Origin: Paraescarpia echinospica | Taxonomy: Eukaryota > Annelida > Polychaeta > Sabellida > Siboglinidae | DNA length: 64,000 nucleotides | Assembly (NCBI GenBank): GCA_020002185.1 | Contig: CM034534.1 | Span: forward strand, 10,183,492 to 10,247,491 | Reading direction: 5' to 3' | In this document: positions 10,432 to 20,545 of the stretch, piece after piece | How the letters are laid out: each line of letters begins with the position of its first letter | How positions within the stretch are numbered: position 1 is the stretch's first letter | Notes under the pieces: generated by a model | Databases searched by the model: none | Told to the model about the DNA's origin: nothing | The model's input: only the letters and a program-made list of their open reading frames with translations | Translations under genes and position numbers: made by a program

Positions 10432-10893
10432 CTGAAACACAACATGTCATCTTGTCACTCGTCACCGAGACCAGCATGCAATTTGTGCTGCAACATTTTA
10501 TAAAATAGTTTTAAATAATCTATATTTAGAGGCAGTAGGAAATTGTCAATAACAGACATTATATACATCACTGAACATTCTGGGAGTTTCACTGAACATT
10601 CACCTTGAACATTTACCTGAACAATCATGTGTTTCACTGATCCTACTGGGAGATCAGGAACATCTAGTCTTTTCCCAGCCAGTAAACAGTTTCTTTTAAA
10701 CCAACACCTTACTAACAATTTAACAAGCTACTTCCACTTTCTAACCGACCTTTCATCAATCAATCTCTAGCTTATTTATTGGTTAAGAACAAAAGCACAC
10801 ACACAGAAATGTCTTCACAAATACTACCTTAATCATCAACTTTTTCCGGCAATTTTTATCCACATATTTCTAATACATTTCTCAACATAATAC
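10432..10893. other. Intron between exons 11 and 10, nothing recognised
   Basis: Unremarkable AT-rich intron with a short CACTGAACATTC duplication near 10570-10600. Confidence 0.4.
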
Positions 10894-10998
10894 CTCTCTG
10901 AACTTCTGGTTGAGTTCCTTGGGGTTGGCGCCCTGGGGGGCGAACATGTTGGGGGTGTCCATCTTGACGGGGATGCCTCCTGCCCCTTCCGACACCCA
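10894..10998 (-). CDS. ADD1/hts: Adducin exon 10 (tail)
   Basis: 105 nt, phase 0/0, acceptor TCTTGCAG, donor GTATTA. Residues about 457-491: WVSEGAGGIPVKMDTPNMFA, PQGANPKELNQKFRE. It matches human tail WTKEDGHRTSTSAVPNLFVP and NTNPKEVQEMRNKIRE. A sense-oriented LINE remnant (opposite to the gene) lies directly upstream in the intron to exon 9. Confidence 0.95.
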
Positions 10999-11069
10999 CT
11001 GCAAGAACAATTGACAGCTGCCTCGGGTACAACATGATAAGTAACAACTCTAACCGTTTTACTCATATG

Positions 11070-12790
11070 TGGAGAAGGACTCAGTCCACGGGTACTCAGA
11101 CAACTGGCAACTGAAGCGGCCCCAATTTTGACTACTATCTTCCAGTCCTCTATCAGCACAGGCAAAGTCCCATTGGACTGGAGAGAAGCCAACATAACGC
11201 CCGTTTTTAAGAAAGGCGAGCACTATGATCCAGCAAACTACCGCCCCGTATCCATCACAAGTGTTCCATGCAAGATCCTAGAACATTCATCGTCAGCGCT
11301 CTGATGAATCACCTCGAAAGCATTGGAATCCTCAGGCCAGAACAACACGGCTTCCGCAAATTAAGATCCTGTGAACCACAACTACTGGACTTCACTGAAG
11401 AACTCAGCGAGAACATGGAACAAGGCCACCAAGACGACATCATAATAATGGACTTTGCGAAAGCCTTCGACCGGGTTAATCAGTCTCCTACTACATAAGC
11501 TACACCACTATGGAGTCCAAGGCAAAGTCAACCGGTGGCTCGGGGCTTTCCTCAGGAATCGGCGGCAAGCAGTAGTGGTTAATGATGCTACCTCAGGCTA
11601 CGTCAGTGTGCGCTCAGGTGTACCACAGGGGTCAGTAGTCGGCCCGGCCCAGCATTATTCCTGGCCTACATCAATGACCTCCCAGAACAACTCACTTAGC
11701 GGACACGCCATTTGCTGATGACACCGCTGTCTATCGCCTCTCCTCCACTGACCACGACCAACACCAGCTACAACTCGACCTCCACCGACTGGAAAACTGG
11801 GAACAACGATGGGACATAGCTTTTCACCCAGGGAAATGTATGACTCTCCCTGTCACCCGCAAGAGGACCATAGCGGAGTGCCAATACCTACTCCATGGCC
11901 GTACCTTGGCAACGGTCACCTCTGCGTTACCATCACCCGAGACATCTGCTGGGACCAGCACATTGACAACATCTGTGCTAAAGCCAACAAGACCCTAGGT
12001 TTCTTACATCGCAACATCAAGATCAGCGCCACCCAGCTGAAGGAGACAGCATACAAGACCTTCATTCGTCCCATACTGGAGTATGCCTGCTCAGTCTGGG
12101 ACCCTTACACACAGCGCAACATTGACAAGATCGAGGCAGTCCAGAGAAGAGCCACTCGGTTTGTGGTCAACCAGTACCAGAAGACATCTAGTGTCACCAC
12201 AATGATCAACAGACTCAAATGGCCTTCCCTCCAGTACCGCAGAAAGGTGGCAAGATTGACCATGTTACATAAAATCATTAAGAACCAAGCTGTAGTCGAT
12301 CGTTCCAAACTCCATCCTGCTCCGATCAGACAAAGAAGAGGGCACTCACAGCAGCTCTGCCAGATCCAGTGCAGAACCAAGTACAGACAACATTCTTTCC
12401 TCCCCAATACCATCAAAGACTGGAACGATCTGCCTGAAACAGCTGTAGCTGCCAGCACCCTTGACACTTTCAAAGCAAGAGTGCCACAAAACTAGATATT
12501 ACATAGTCAGATTAGGTATAGGGGTATGGATTTTAATTTTCATTTCATTATTTATTTAATTGTTTTACATTTGATTTAATTTGCGTTTGTTTGGGTTTTT
12601 TTTTATTTGGGTTTATTTTATTATTAATTTAAAACTTTTATAACGATCGAATGTTCTCCATAGGTCTGTCACTCTAGATATTCTTCTCTTGGCAAAATCA
12701 AATTCTACCTCCTAGCAACCCCCAAAGGGCGGCAGAATAATCAGCAAATTGATTGTGGCCGCCAAAAGGATGATGATGATGATGACTGCT
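11070..12790 (+). mobile_element. 5'-truncated LINE, reverse transcriptase pseudogene
   Basis: Broken plus-strand frames cover the fingers/palm of a non-LTR reverse transcriptase and its C-terminus in the right order: FKKGEHYDPANYRPVSITSV (frame around 11200), DDIIIMDFAKAFDRV (11430-11480), SVRSGVPQGSVVGP (11610-11650), the catalytic FADD box at 11711-11722, then KYxxVTIT-type thumb and SVWDPYTQRNIDKIEAVQRR (12090-12150) to a stop at 12493. At least four frameshifts, near 11275, 11490, 11650 and 11700, make it non-functional. A (GAT)n tail at 12767-12785 marks the 3' end. The insertion is antisense to adducin, in the intron between exons 10 and 9. Confidence 0.9.
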
Positions 12791-12894
12791 CTTTGATGTA
12801 ATCTGGTTCCAAGAATCAAGACCAACAAAGGCAGCAAGTGGGACAAGGTAGAAATGCTTCAGAAAATTGAAGTCAGTACATTGTATAGGACAGG

Positions 12895-13215
12895 ATATAT
12901 GCAACGGGTATTGTAAAGTATAACTATATAGTGCAGTATCCATTCTTAAGACTCAGAGCGCTTTACACTTCACTCTTTGGCCTGTTAAATCAAATACCAT
13001 CTTGACTTCTGTGGGAAGCATTCAGCCACGCAGCAATTACAGCATGAATACTATTCACACTTAAACATCCACCACTGTCTACAGCCAGGTACTCATGCAT
13101 ATTGCTGAGTGAACCGGAGCAATGTGGAGTGAACAAACTTGCCCAAACTGCAAGAGAACCCAGCATCTCTCAACAGAGAGTCCAATGCTCTAACCACTAT
13201 GCCATAGGGTCCCAC
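12895..13215 (-). mobile_element. tRNA-derived SINE, copy 1
   Basis: On the minus strand the element starts with a tRNA-like head (TGGCATAGTGGTTAGAGCAT is a good A box), has a body GGGCAAGTTTGTTCACTC that recurs at 62381-62400, and ends with GTGTAAAGCGCTCTGAGTC and a CACTATATA motif, a common SINE/LINE 3' tail. The B box has decayed here. Shares order and sequence with the copies at 62291-62475 and 38868-38985. Confidence 0.7.
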
Positions 13216-13459
13216 CACTGTACATTTGAACATCACTTTAAGATCACCTCAGTAACACGACCACCTCAGTAATACGACCACCTGACAATTAAGGTCACCC
13301 TAAGATAGCTCCTAATTATTTCTATGACAATAAAGCACAAGAAAATAATCACGCTAATCAGTTCACCTCGCCATTCGGGCCACTTCTGCCGAGTGTGATC
13401 GTAACAGTGAGTTTCCACTCTACTAGTATTATGACCAGTAGCTCTAGAGGGTGTCTTAC

Positions 13460-13580
13460 CCGCGTGTACTTCTTGGGCGTGGCTGTGTTGATCTCATCAT
13501 ACTCCTCCTTCTTGTAGGCATTGGGTGAGTTCAGCCAGTCACACTTCTGTTGCTTCTTCAGATGTTGCTTCAGTGGCGAC
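13460..13580 (-). CDS. ADD1/hts: Adducin exon 9, acceptor embedded in a minisatellite
   Basis: 121 nt: one base completing Leu and 40 codons, SPLKQHLKKQQKCDWLNSPN then AYKKEEYDEINTATPKKYTR; donor GTAAGA. The start is fixed by the match to human SPLRHSFQKQQREKTRWLNS, which puts the acceptor at CTTGTGTAG right of 13580. That acceptor and the first 13 exon bases are the left-most unit of the 51-bp tandem array extending to 14092, so each upstream unit offers an identical acceptor. Using any of them gives SPLKR and then a stop. Confidence 0.93.
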
Positions 13581-14092
13581 CTACACAAGGCACGGGTCAC
13601 AACTCAACAAACCTATCTCTTCAGTGGCGACCTACACAAGGCACGGGTCACAACTCAACAAACCTATCTCTTCAGTGGCGACCTACACAAGGCACAGGTC
13701 ACAACTCAACAAACCTACCTCTTCAGTGGCGACCTACACAAGGCACGGGTCACAACTCAACAAACCTATCTCTTCAGTGGCGACCTACACAAGGCACGGG
13801 TCACAACTCAACAAACCTATCTCTTCAGTGGCGACCTACACAAGGCACAGGTCACAACTCAACAAACCTACCTCTTCAGTGGCGACCTACACAAGGCACG
13901 GGTCACAACTCAACAAACTTATCTCTTCAGTGGCGACCTACACAAGGCACAGGTCACAACTCAACAAACCTACCTCTTCAGTGGCGACCTACACAAGGCA
14001 CAGGTCACAACTCAACAAACCTATCTCTTCAGTGGCTACCTACACAAGGCACAGGTCACAACTCAACAAACCTATCTCTACAAAGCACAGGT
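13568..14092 (-). repeat. 51-bp minisatellite carrying adducin exon 9 acceptor
   Basis: Ten full copies and a partial one of a 51-bp unit, nearly identical (A/G at one site, C/T at another, one GGCTACC variant at 14032). On the minus strand every unit contains the pyrimidine-poor CCTTGTGTAG acceptor of exon 9 and the first 13 exon bases GTCGCCACTGAAG. The left-most unit merges into the real exon. In the adducin frame each upstream copy reads SPLKR then TAG. The plus-strand ORFs of about 200 codons across it result from a period divisible by three. Confidence 0.97.
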
Positions 14093-14923
14093 CCCTTAAT
14101 AATGATAATAAGGTTACTTTTTTCCCCCTAATTCATCAGAAACCAAACTCTGAGGTGCATCAAAATAAAAGAGCTAGTCAATCTTAAAATCGAAAAGCAA
14201 TATTAGAGTTGTCAACTGATTCATGGATATGCCAGGGTGCTAAGGTGGATCACAAGGTTATAAAGGTAGGTTTTTAAATGAAGGTGGAATTGTGTAATAA
14301 TTTCAACTGATCTAGCACTAAGAGGGAGCTAGGTTGGTCATGTATTTCATGGCCCTGAATGTGCATGGGTGGTAATTATTTCAGGCAGCTCACTATATGG
14401 CTTTTCTTGGCTGTGGGAGTATCGCAACTGCGCTTAGCATCAAACAGCTTTGTGGTTAAATAATTTCTTCGGACCAATCTGAGAACAACATATTTCCAGT
14501 AAGTTGACAGCTCAAGACTGGGTCAGCAAATTTATTTTCCCATGTACTTTGATTTGTTTCTTTGTTTCGCTATAAGAACTTCTTCCGTCAGCTGCATTTA
14601 ACAGGGGTGGATACTAGCTGAAAACATATTATTCTGAAAGGCCTAACTAATGCGGATGTAACAATGTCAACAGGTGAAAAAATTGAAACTTTTTGTACTA
14701 ACAAATATATGTTTATATCGCACCAAATCTAGTTTAAAAACTATTCCAGGAGTTGTACATTAAAAATAATTATGAATAAATGAAGTAATTATTGAAAATA
14801 TTGTTCTGAATTATTAGCGTGTTGTAAACATTCAGAAGTAAAATTTAATATGACTTAATGCAAAGTCTAAGACTTTCTTTCAGTTAAAATACTGATTAAA
14901 ATAGAGTGTTTGTATGCACGTAC
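14093..14923. other. Rest of the intron between exons 9 and 8
   Basis: AT-rich, no repeat or coding signal recognised. Confidence 0.4.
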
Positions 14924-15060
14924 AGTAGCTTTCCGTCATCGTCAAACATGTCTGAGAATGATGAGGATGCAGGAGGTATTTCTACCTCGCTGTTGATTCT
15001 GTCTCTCCTCTGGTCCTTCTTGTAAAGAGGCTCTCGGTAAATATGTCCAGTTCGGAAACC
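14924..15060 (-). CDS. ADD1/hts: Adducin exon 8 (neck/tail junction)
   Basis: 137 nt, starts phase 0 and leaves two bases (CT) that form Leu with the G of exon 9; donor GTACGT. Residues about 371-415: GFRTGHIYREPLYKKDQRRD, RINSEVEIPPASSSFSDMFD, DDGKL. It corresponds to human GYRTGYPYRYPALREKSKKY then DVEVPASVTGYSFASDGDSG. Reading on through the donor gives ORF sequence that is not conserved, so the border is chosen by phase and by the match of exon 9 to the next family block. Confidence 0.95.
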
Positions 15061-15554
15061 CTGGTGGAAAAGTAACAATCTGTCAGGGAAATTCAAAACT
15101 AACTTTTTTGGTTTTCTTTTAATAACTCTAGTACTTGTTTGTATTGCAGAATGTACTATCACCACTATGGAATTATGTAATGAAACAACTTTTGTGCACT
15201 GGTTGCAGTGTAGCTTAATGTTCCCCAAGGAAATTGAATTGGTGTCATCATAAACAAGGCTGGTTTCATGAAGGAACCTATACAAAACATTTACAGACTT
15301 TTGACGATTATTACAAAATTCAGAACACCGAAAGTAAATAACAAATTTCCACAAACGATCTCACACATCGTGGTGAATACTAAATTGATAATTTTTCCCA
15401 GAATGAACCTAAAACGAGACGTGCGGAAAAGTTGATTTGAGTGTGTTTCCAAGTTTTCCTACCAACAGTTTGTGTCAAGGACCGACTTTCACAAAATTGT
15501 CATCAATGATAATCTTAATCGTGCGTATTCCTTACTTAAATAAATGCTACTCAC
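15061..15554. other. Intron between exons 8 and 7
   Basis: No recognisable content; a 152-codon minus frame continues rightwards through the exon 8 acceptor but is not conserved. Confidence 0.4.
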
Positions 15555-15722
15555 GGCGTTATCGAGATGTCTCATTAGTGCTTCAAACCCCATCTCGCCG
15601 CGACGCCACTTCCTCTTGCCCTCCTCACTAGGTGGCGGTTGTGCTGCCAGCTCGAACGCCCTCTTCTTTGTGTCATCTGACGGCTGCACGATGTTGTCAA
15701 GGCCAACAGGTACAGTCAACAC
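15555..15722 (-). CDS. ADD1/hts: Adducin exon 7 (neck region)
   Basis: 168 nt, phase 0/0, acceptor ATTGCAG, donor GTGAGT. Residues about 315-370: VLTVPVGLDNIVQPSDDTKK, RAFELAAQPPPSEEGKRKWR, RGEMGFEALMRHLDNA. The end matches the conserved neck block (GEQEFEALMRMLDN in human). The neck mediates oligomerisation and, with the tail, actin and spectrin contact in known adducins. Confidence 0.97.
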
Positions 15723-16409
15723 CTGCAATGATATTTTGTTAACACTCCGACTGTGATAACAATTACAAAGACTATATGGAGGGTTTCAGGGAAAAACTTG
15801 ATAATTAATTTCTTTGATAACGCACTTCGGGTTTTATCCTTAGAACACAAATGAAAACTGTGTACATCATATTGGAATATCTTAATATAAAATCATAGCA
15901 ACCGATAGGAGGATCTGAATTGTGTTGTACATTTCAATTCCGAGGTCTTGCAGTGTCATCCGAATTGGCGTTTATCACGTTTACCTCGTACTTGTGAGTA
16001 CTCGTGTGTTTTATTAATCACAATTCTAAAGTATATTGTATGACTGTTATCAGTTGGAGAATATCATCTTTGCTATTGTGTGCATTCACAAATAGTTCTC
16101 ATTAATTTCCGACATGTTTGGACAAGTTTCATGGGGAAATCATGAAGACCCCAAAAATTATGTTAGCTTCAGTGTTGAAGTTTGCCATGTTTTCCAGTTG
16201 CTTGGAGTAGTATTTCACTGTGAATTCGAACTGAAAATGTAGCCAGGTGAGTGGAAAACTAATTAAATAAGCATTTGAGTGTTGGGTTTTTAATTTAGGT
16301 TTTCTTATTTTTATTTTTAGCAGTTGATCCACTCTTTGGCAACCCAATTACCCTGTGTGGTACATATGGCAACCCACTACCCCCAGGGGGCGGGGGTCCA
16401 CGATCTCAC
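15723..16409. other. Intron between exons 7 and 6
   Basis: AT-rich, nothing recognised apart from a short GGGGGCGGGGG run at 16385-16397 next to the exon 6 donor. Confidence 0.4.
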
Positions 16410-16508
16410 CTGTGCTTCGCAGGCTGACATACAGCTAGAGGCGTAGTAGTAGGCTTCCTCTACCGACGCCCCACAGCAAACTATACCAAAGTTCTTCACC
16501 ACCAGCAC
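16410..16508 (-). CDS. ADD1/hts: Adducin exon 6 (end of the head domain)
   Basis: 99 nt, phase 0/0, acceptor TTGCAG, donor GTGAGA. Residues about 282-314: VLVVKNFGIVCCGASVEEAY then YYASSCMSACEAQ. In enzymatic relatives this segment carries the distal metal-binding His (RNHGLV in vertebrate adducin); here it is KNFGIV, so that His is replaced by Phe. Together with the HLQ change in exon 4 the putative metal site is degraded. Confidence 0.96.
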
Positions 16509-16524
16509 CTGCAACATGGGGCTA

Positions 16525-16640
16525 GATGATTAACATTGTGTCAGACATGTAACAACATCATGCTAGACATTTAACTAGATATGTAACAACGTCGTGCTAG
16601 CTATTTAACAAGACGGTGCTAGACATTTAACCTGATAGAC
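16525..16640. repeat. Short degenerate tandem repeat
   Basis: Three to four units of about 33-40 bp around GTGCTAGACATTTAAC and ATGTAACAACATC in the intron between exons 6 and 5. Confidence 0.5.
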
Positions 16641-16943
16641 CTCAAGTTAACCAAACTGGCTGCACACGGACACAAGTCAGCCAAACCCAGTGTCAAATAA
16701 TCGTGTTATAATAACACAGGATAGTGCAGTGGTGCCATCTTGCGGATTGTTTAGAACACATTGGAAATGACGTCCGAATATACTGACCCACAAAATTCTT
16801 GTCAAATAGGTGGGGGAAAGGGGACTTTTCAAAAGAACGGCTGAGATGTAAAGGGTTGACAAGAAAATATTCAACTGTAAATGTAACTGTTCAAAGGAGA
16901 CATACAAAATATTTAAGATATCGACTGTCAATGTGTTGCGTAC

Positions 16944-17090
16944 CTTGTTATTAGGACCGAGCGCTCGTGTGAGTTTGTCTTTCTTCTCCTGGTCGTCCAG
17001 GACACCGCTGTACTCTGAGTGGTAACTCACGTCTCCCATGATGATGGACTCCGGACACAGCGACAGCACGCCACACTGCATGGCTGACAC
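16944..17090 (-). CDS. ADD1/hts: Adducin exon 5 (head domain)
   Basis: 147 nt, phase 0/0, acceptor TCTGTAG, donor GTACGC. Residues about 233-281: VSAMQCGVLSLCPESIIMGD, VSYHSEYSGVLDDQEKKDKL, TRALGPNNK. It aligns with human VSAMKCGLLPISPEALSLGE followed by VAYHDYHGILVDEEEK and NLGPKSKV. Intron and exon border positions fit the flanking exons exactly. Confidence 0.97.
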
Positions 17091-17974
17091 CTACAGATAA
17101 CAGTTTTTGTTTAATTATCAGACCCAACATATTTAGCTGTGTCACCCTGGCAGTGTCGCACAACGAGAAAACCACACGTCAGTATTCTCTGGTTAAAGCT
17201 GCCTCTCAATCGAACAGATTATACAATGCTCAATCATAGCGACAACGTTACTATATAATGCTACAATCTTCCGAGGCAAACAAATGTATTGTGTGCAATC
17301 TATAATGTGGATGAACCATGCAATCCGGCCTTGTGGCACACTGGGTACAGCCATCTCAGCACACGACTGGCAAACGAGGATACCAGAGCAAACGGATACG
17401 AGAACATTGTAAAATCTGATCATTTACGTGGAACTTTCTATATTCTGTCATCACAAAGCTTTGATAGAAATTAAATTACAATGATGGATTCAAGTCAAGG
17501 TTGACTTTAGAATCTCTGTCAATACTATGTATACTAATTAGGGCATGTACGCTTAATAGGATGAATGAGATACTTATACACGTGTTGCATGTTTTGATTA
17601 AACCTTCATTCATTCAATGACACGATGTCAGTTCACCTATCTGTGACATGCCGTATCTGTTTGCATTGTAAGGTACATTTTGACTTTGTGAAGCTACAGG
17701 CGTCTTGTTAAGAGGCAACATTTCAGCTTTACCAAAATTAACGCTAATAGCAATTTTTCACAGTAAAAATCACAAGTACCACAACACATTTTGGTGGTTT
17801 GTGGGGGTGGTTTATGGGGGTAGTTTGTGGGGGTGGTTTGCACCAACACTAAAAGCATAATGCTTTTTGGACTTTGCAGACATTCTTAATCGTGATGTGG
17901 GTTTGAAACAGACAAGGTCGCTTTAAAAAGGGCACCATTTGCACAGCGAGAAGCAAATTTTGAGAACTACTCAC
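17091..17974. other. Intron between exons 5 and 4, with MITE-like copy 3
   Basis: At 17730-17885 the plus strand has AACGCTAATAGCAATTTTTC, a TTGGTGG/GGGGG block and a TGCTTTTTGGACTTTGCAGA end, the same order as the 984-1220 element. Its G-rich part (17785-17845) is expanded into a tandem TGTGGGGGTGGTT repeat. The remainder shows nothing. Confidence 0.45.
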
Positions 17975-18205
17975 CGCAATAGCGGCGGAGGCCTGTAGAT
18001 GGAGGATACACCTGATGTCTGGTCGTGCAGCGTGGATGGCCGCATGCAGACTAAAGCCAGCGTTGTTGATGCTGAGGTTGGTGGTGCCGGAGTCGATGAT
18101 CTCGCCCTGCATGTCTACCTTGACCAGACTGGACGCGGTCACCTCGTGGTACAGCATGCCATAGGGCACAATCAGGAAGTGCTCCAGCTCCTGGTTGATA
18201 CGAGC
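17975..18205 (-). CDS. ADD1/hts: Adducin exon 4 (core of the head domain)
   Basis: 231 nt, phase 0 at both ends, GTGAGT donor. Residues about 156-232 run from ARINQELEHFLIVPYGMLYH through EVTASSLVKVDMQGEIID and NNAGFSLHAAIHAARPDIRC to ILHLQASAAIA. This is the signature core of the aldolase-II/adducin fold. In class II aldolases the H-x-H pair here binds zinc; vertebrate adducin reads HIHTPAG, while this protein reads HLQASA, so the second His is gone. That fits a structural rather than catalytic role. A 14.3-kb intron separates this exon from exon 3. Confidence 0.97.
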
Positions 18206-18254
18206 CTATGACAGGAGGACAACACATGGTCATGTTTGGTGTGAAGTGTGACAA

Positions 18255-18560
18255 AAAGTTTGGTCAAGGTCAGTGAATTGTAGCAAGAAATTCTGTTGTG
18301 TTGAGTTAATCATGGCAAAACTTTTGGTCATATTCAGTGAACCATGGCAAGTGATTTGGTCAAATTCGGTGAACCATGGCAAGAAATATGGTCACATTCG
18401 GTGAACTGTGTCAACAAATTTTGCCATTTTTAGTTAGTATCAATATATTTGGTCATATTCAGTGAGCCATGAACATTAATCCAGTCATGAACGGTCACAA
18501 CAAATTGTGTCATATTCAGTGAACTGTAGCAAAATTTTTTGGTCATTTTCAGAGGCACCA
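18255..18560. repeat. Degenerate tandem repeat of about 36 bp
   Basis: Imperfect units built on TTGGTCATATTCAGTGAACC and ATGGCAAGAAAT, about eight, decayed with position. Just 5' of adducin exon 4 in the large intron. Confidence 0.7.
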
Positions 18561-20111
18561 AATTCAGTCGTGTTTGGTTAAAATTTTGCCGATCATTGCA
18601 AGATTTTCTAAATCACATTTGCAATTATCTATACCTTTAGATTTTTAACATGGCCATTTGTCAAATAATTAATTATCCACTGTGTGGCACACCAGTCGCA
18701 GCTTGTACAATGACTGGATAATCAATTAGGTATAACTATGATGGCTAGTCCAGAATCAGCAATTAGATTACAGGGCAACTGGCCAAAAAATGTTTGCATT
18801 TTCTCATTCTAAACTGAAATAGCTAATTACATGCTGCCTTAGACTGATTGAATAGTGTTTACTCATGGATGGGAAGTGATACCTTATCAAGAGTTCAAAG
18901 AAAAAAGGTGCTAGTGCTGATCTTATCGTTTTGGGTGGCTCTATTATTGAAAGTGCCTCAACACTCCAAGTAGTCCTGTCTCCAATTGACATGCGAGTCA
19001 TGTATACTTCTTATAACTTCATAAACAATCATACCCAAATACCAAGTATGAACAGACTATACAAACTTTAAAAACCTACCTTTCTTATCAAATATTTATT
19101 TTCTGCCAACTCCAGCCGATGAGCAAACATTGCCATTTATGTAAATTTCCAAATTGAAGTATCCCTCCGCAAGTGCACATTTGCATAATCGACCCTGAAC
19201 TGTTTCTATTATCTAACAACTACCACAAGTGCTCCACGAGTACGTCAACACAATTTTTATCAAGCAGTGAAATTAATATCGAAAGGACATGTTTCTAGCA
19301 AGTAAACATGATATGTCTGGATGTTCAAACAGCCCAGCGAGCCACACAGAAGTCAGAATTCCCCCGAATATTGTCATTATGTAAATACGGATGCTGCTTG
19401 AATCAAGAGTATGACACTAACGGGAGTTGTATTGATTACAAGTGATCTATGGCAGCCCAACTACAGCCACACAGGCTGCAAATACATATTCACAGCACGC
19501 AACAGCATGCATGCACGCATGTGCACACGCAATGAGCACTGCGTCAACAATACCAATACTGGACCAGCTGCAGGATAACATTTCTGCCACTTGTATGATG
19601 ACTTTCCATGCACCTGGTATATCCATTGTACTGCTCCCTATTTTACGTGAGTTTTGCACAGATAATCTGTACCAATATGTCTACATATTCAGCAGATTTC
19701 AGATATGTATCCTGTAAACCTATCGCCTCAAAACATTTAAAAATAACTTGTGCAGTTTTGGGCATTTACCGTGGTTCACATAATTGAGCCTTGCAGACAC
19801 AAATTACATGTAAATGCTAAACTTTTTAATGATCAACTACGGCCACTTAATCACTGGTTTAAATTTAAGTAAATTCTGAGACACCGTTTCTTACCATCGA
19901 TTGATTTTATATGGAATAACCCACTTATATTATTTATTTACCAGAAAAAGCCTACGTAGTACTGTAATCGTCAGACACAGTCTTTTCACTTATCATGAAT
20001 AGTATGTGTAGTAAACAAAACAGTTTACTTTGAAGCATTAGTTGTTGAAGTGTTTGCCTGGGCGTACATTACAAAGAAAGTCGACTCGTTGCTTGACACC
20101 AGATGGGCTTT
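18561..20111. other. Large intron (exons 4 to 3), part 1
   Basis: AT-rich; a small ATGCATGCACGCATG-type run near 19505-19525. No exon or transposon recognised. Confidence 0.4.
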
Positions 20112-20545
20112 GAACTCACAATCAAACACTGTCAATGACAACACCTCCAAACACTGTCAGTGACAATACCTCCAAACACTGTCAGTGACAACACCTCCAA
20201 CACTGTCATTGACAACACCTCCAAACACTGTCAGTGACAACACCTCCAAACACTCTCAGTGACAACACCTCCAAACACTCTCAGTGACAACACCTCCAAA
20301 CACTCTCAGTGACAACACCTCCAACACTGTCATTGACAACACCTCCAAACACTGTCAGTGACAACAAATCCAAACGCTGTCAGTGACAACACCTCCAAAC
20401 ACAGTCAATGACAACATCTCCAAACACTGTCAATTACATCTCCAAACACTGTCAATGACAACACCTCCAAACACTGTCAATGACACCTCCAAACACTGTC
20501 AATGACAACACCTCCAAACACTGTCAATGACAACACCTCCAAACA
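20112..20545. repeat. 25-bp tandem array
   Basis: About 17 copies of ACAACACCTCCAAACACTGT plus CAGTG, with deletions of a few bases in single units and a CTCTCAG variant block in the middle. Not coding. Confidence 0.9.

Noticed and set aside
13545..13580. Alternative exon 9 acceptors at AACAG or CTGAAG inside 13551-13570
   Set aside because: They would remove SPLKQHLKKQQ, which matches the conserved family segment SPLRHSFQKQQ, and would break the phase with exon 8.
13521..14187. Three overlapping plus-strand ORFs of about 190-220 codons
   Set aside because: Antisense to adducin exon 9 and its 51-bp array; openness follows from a period of 17 codons.
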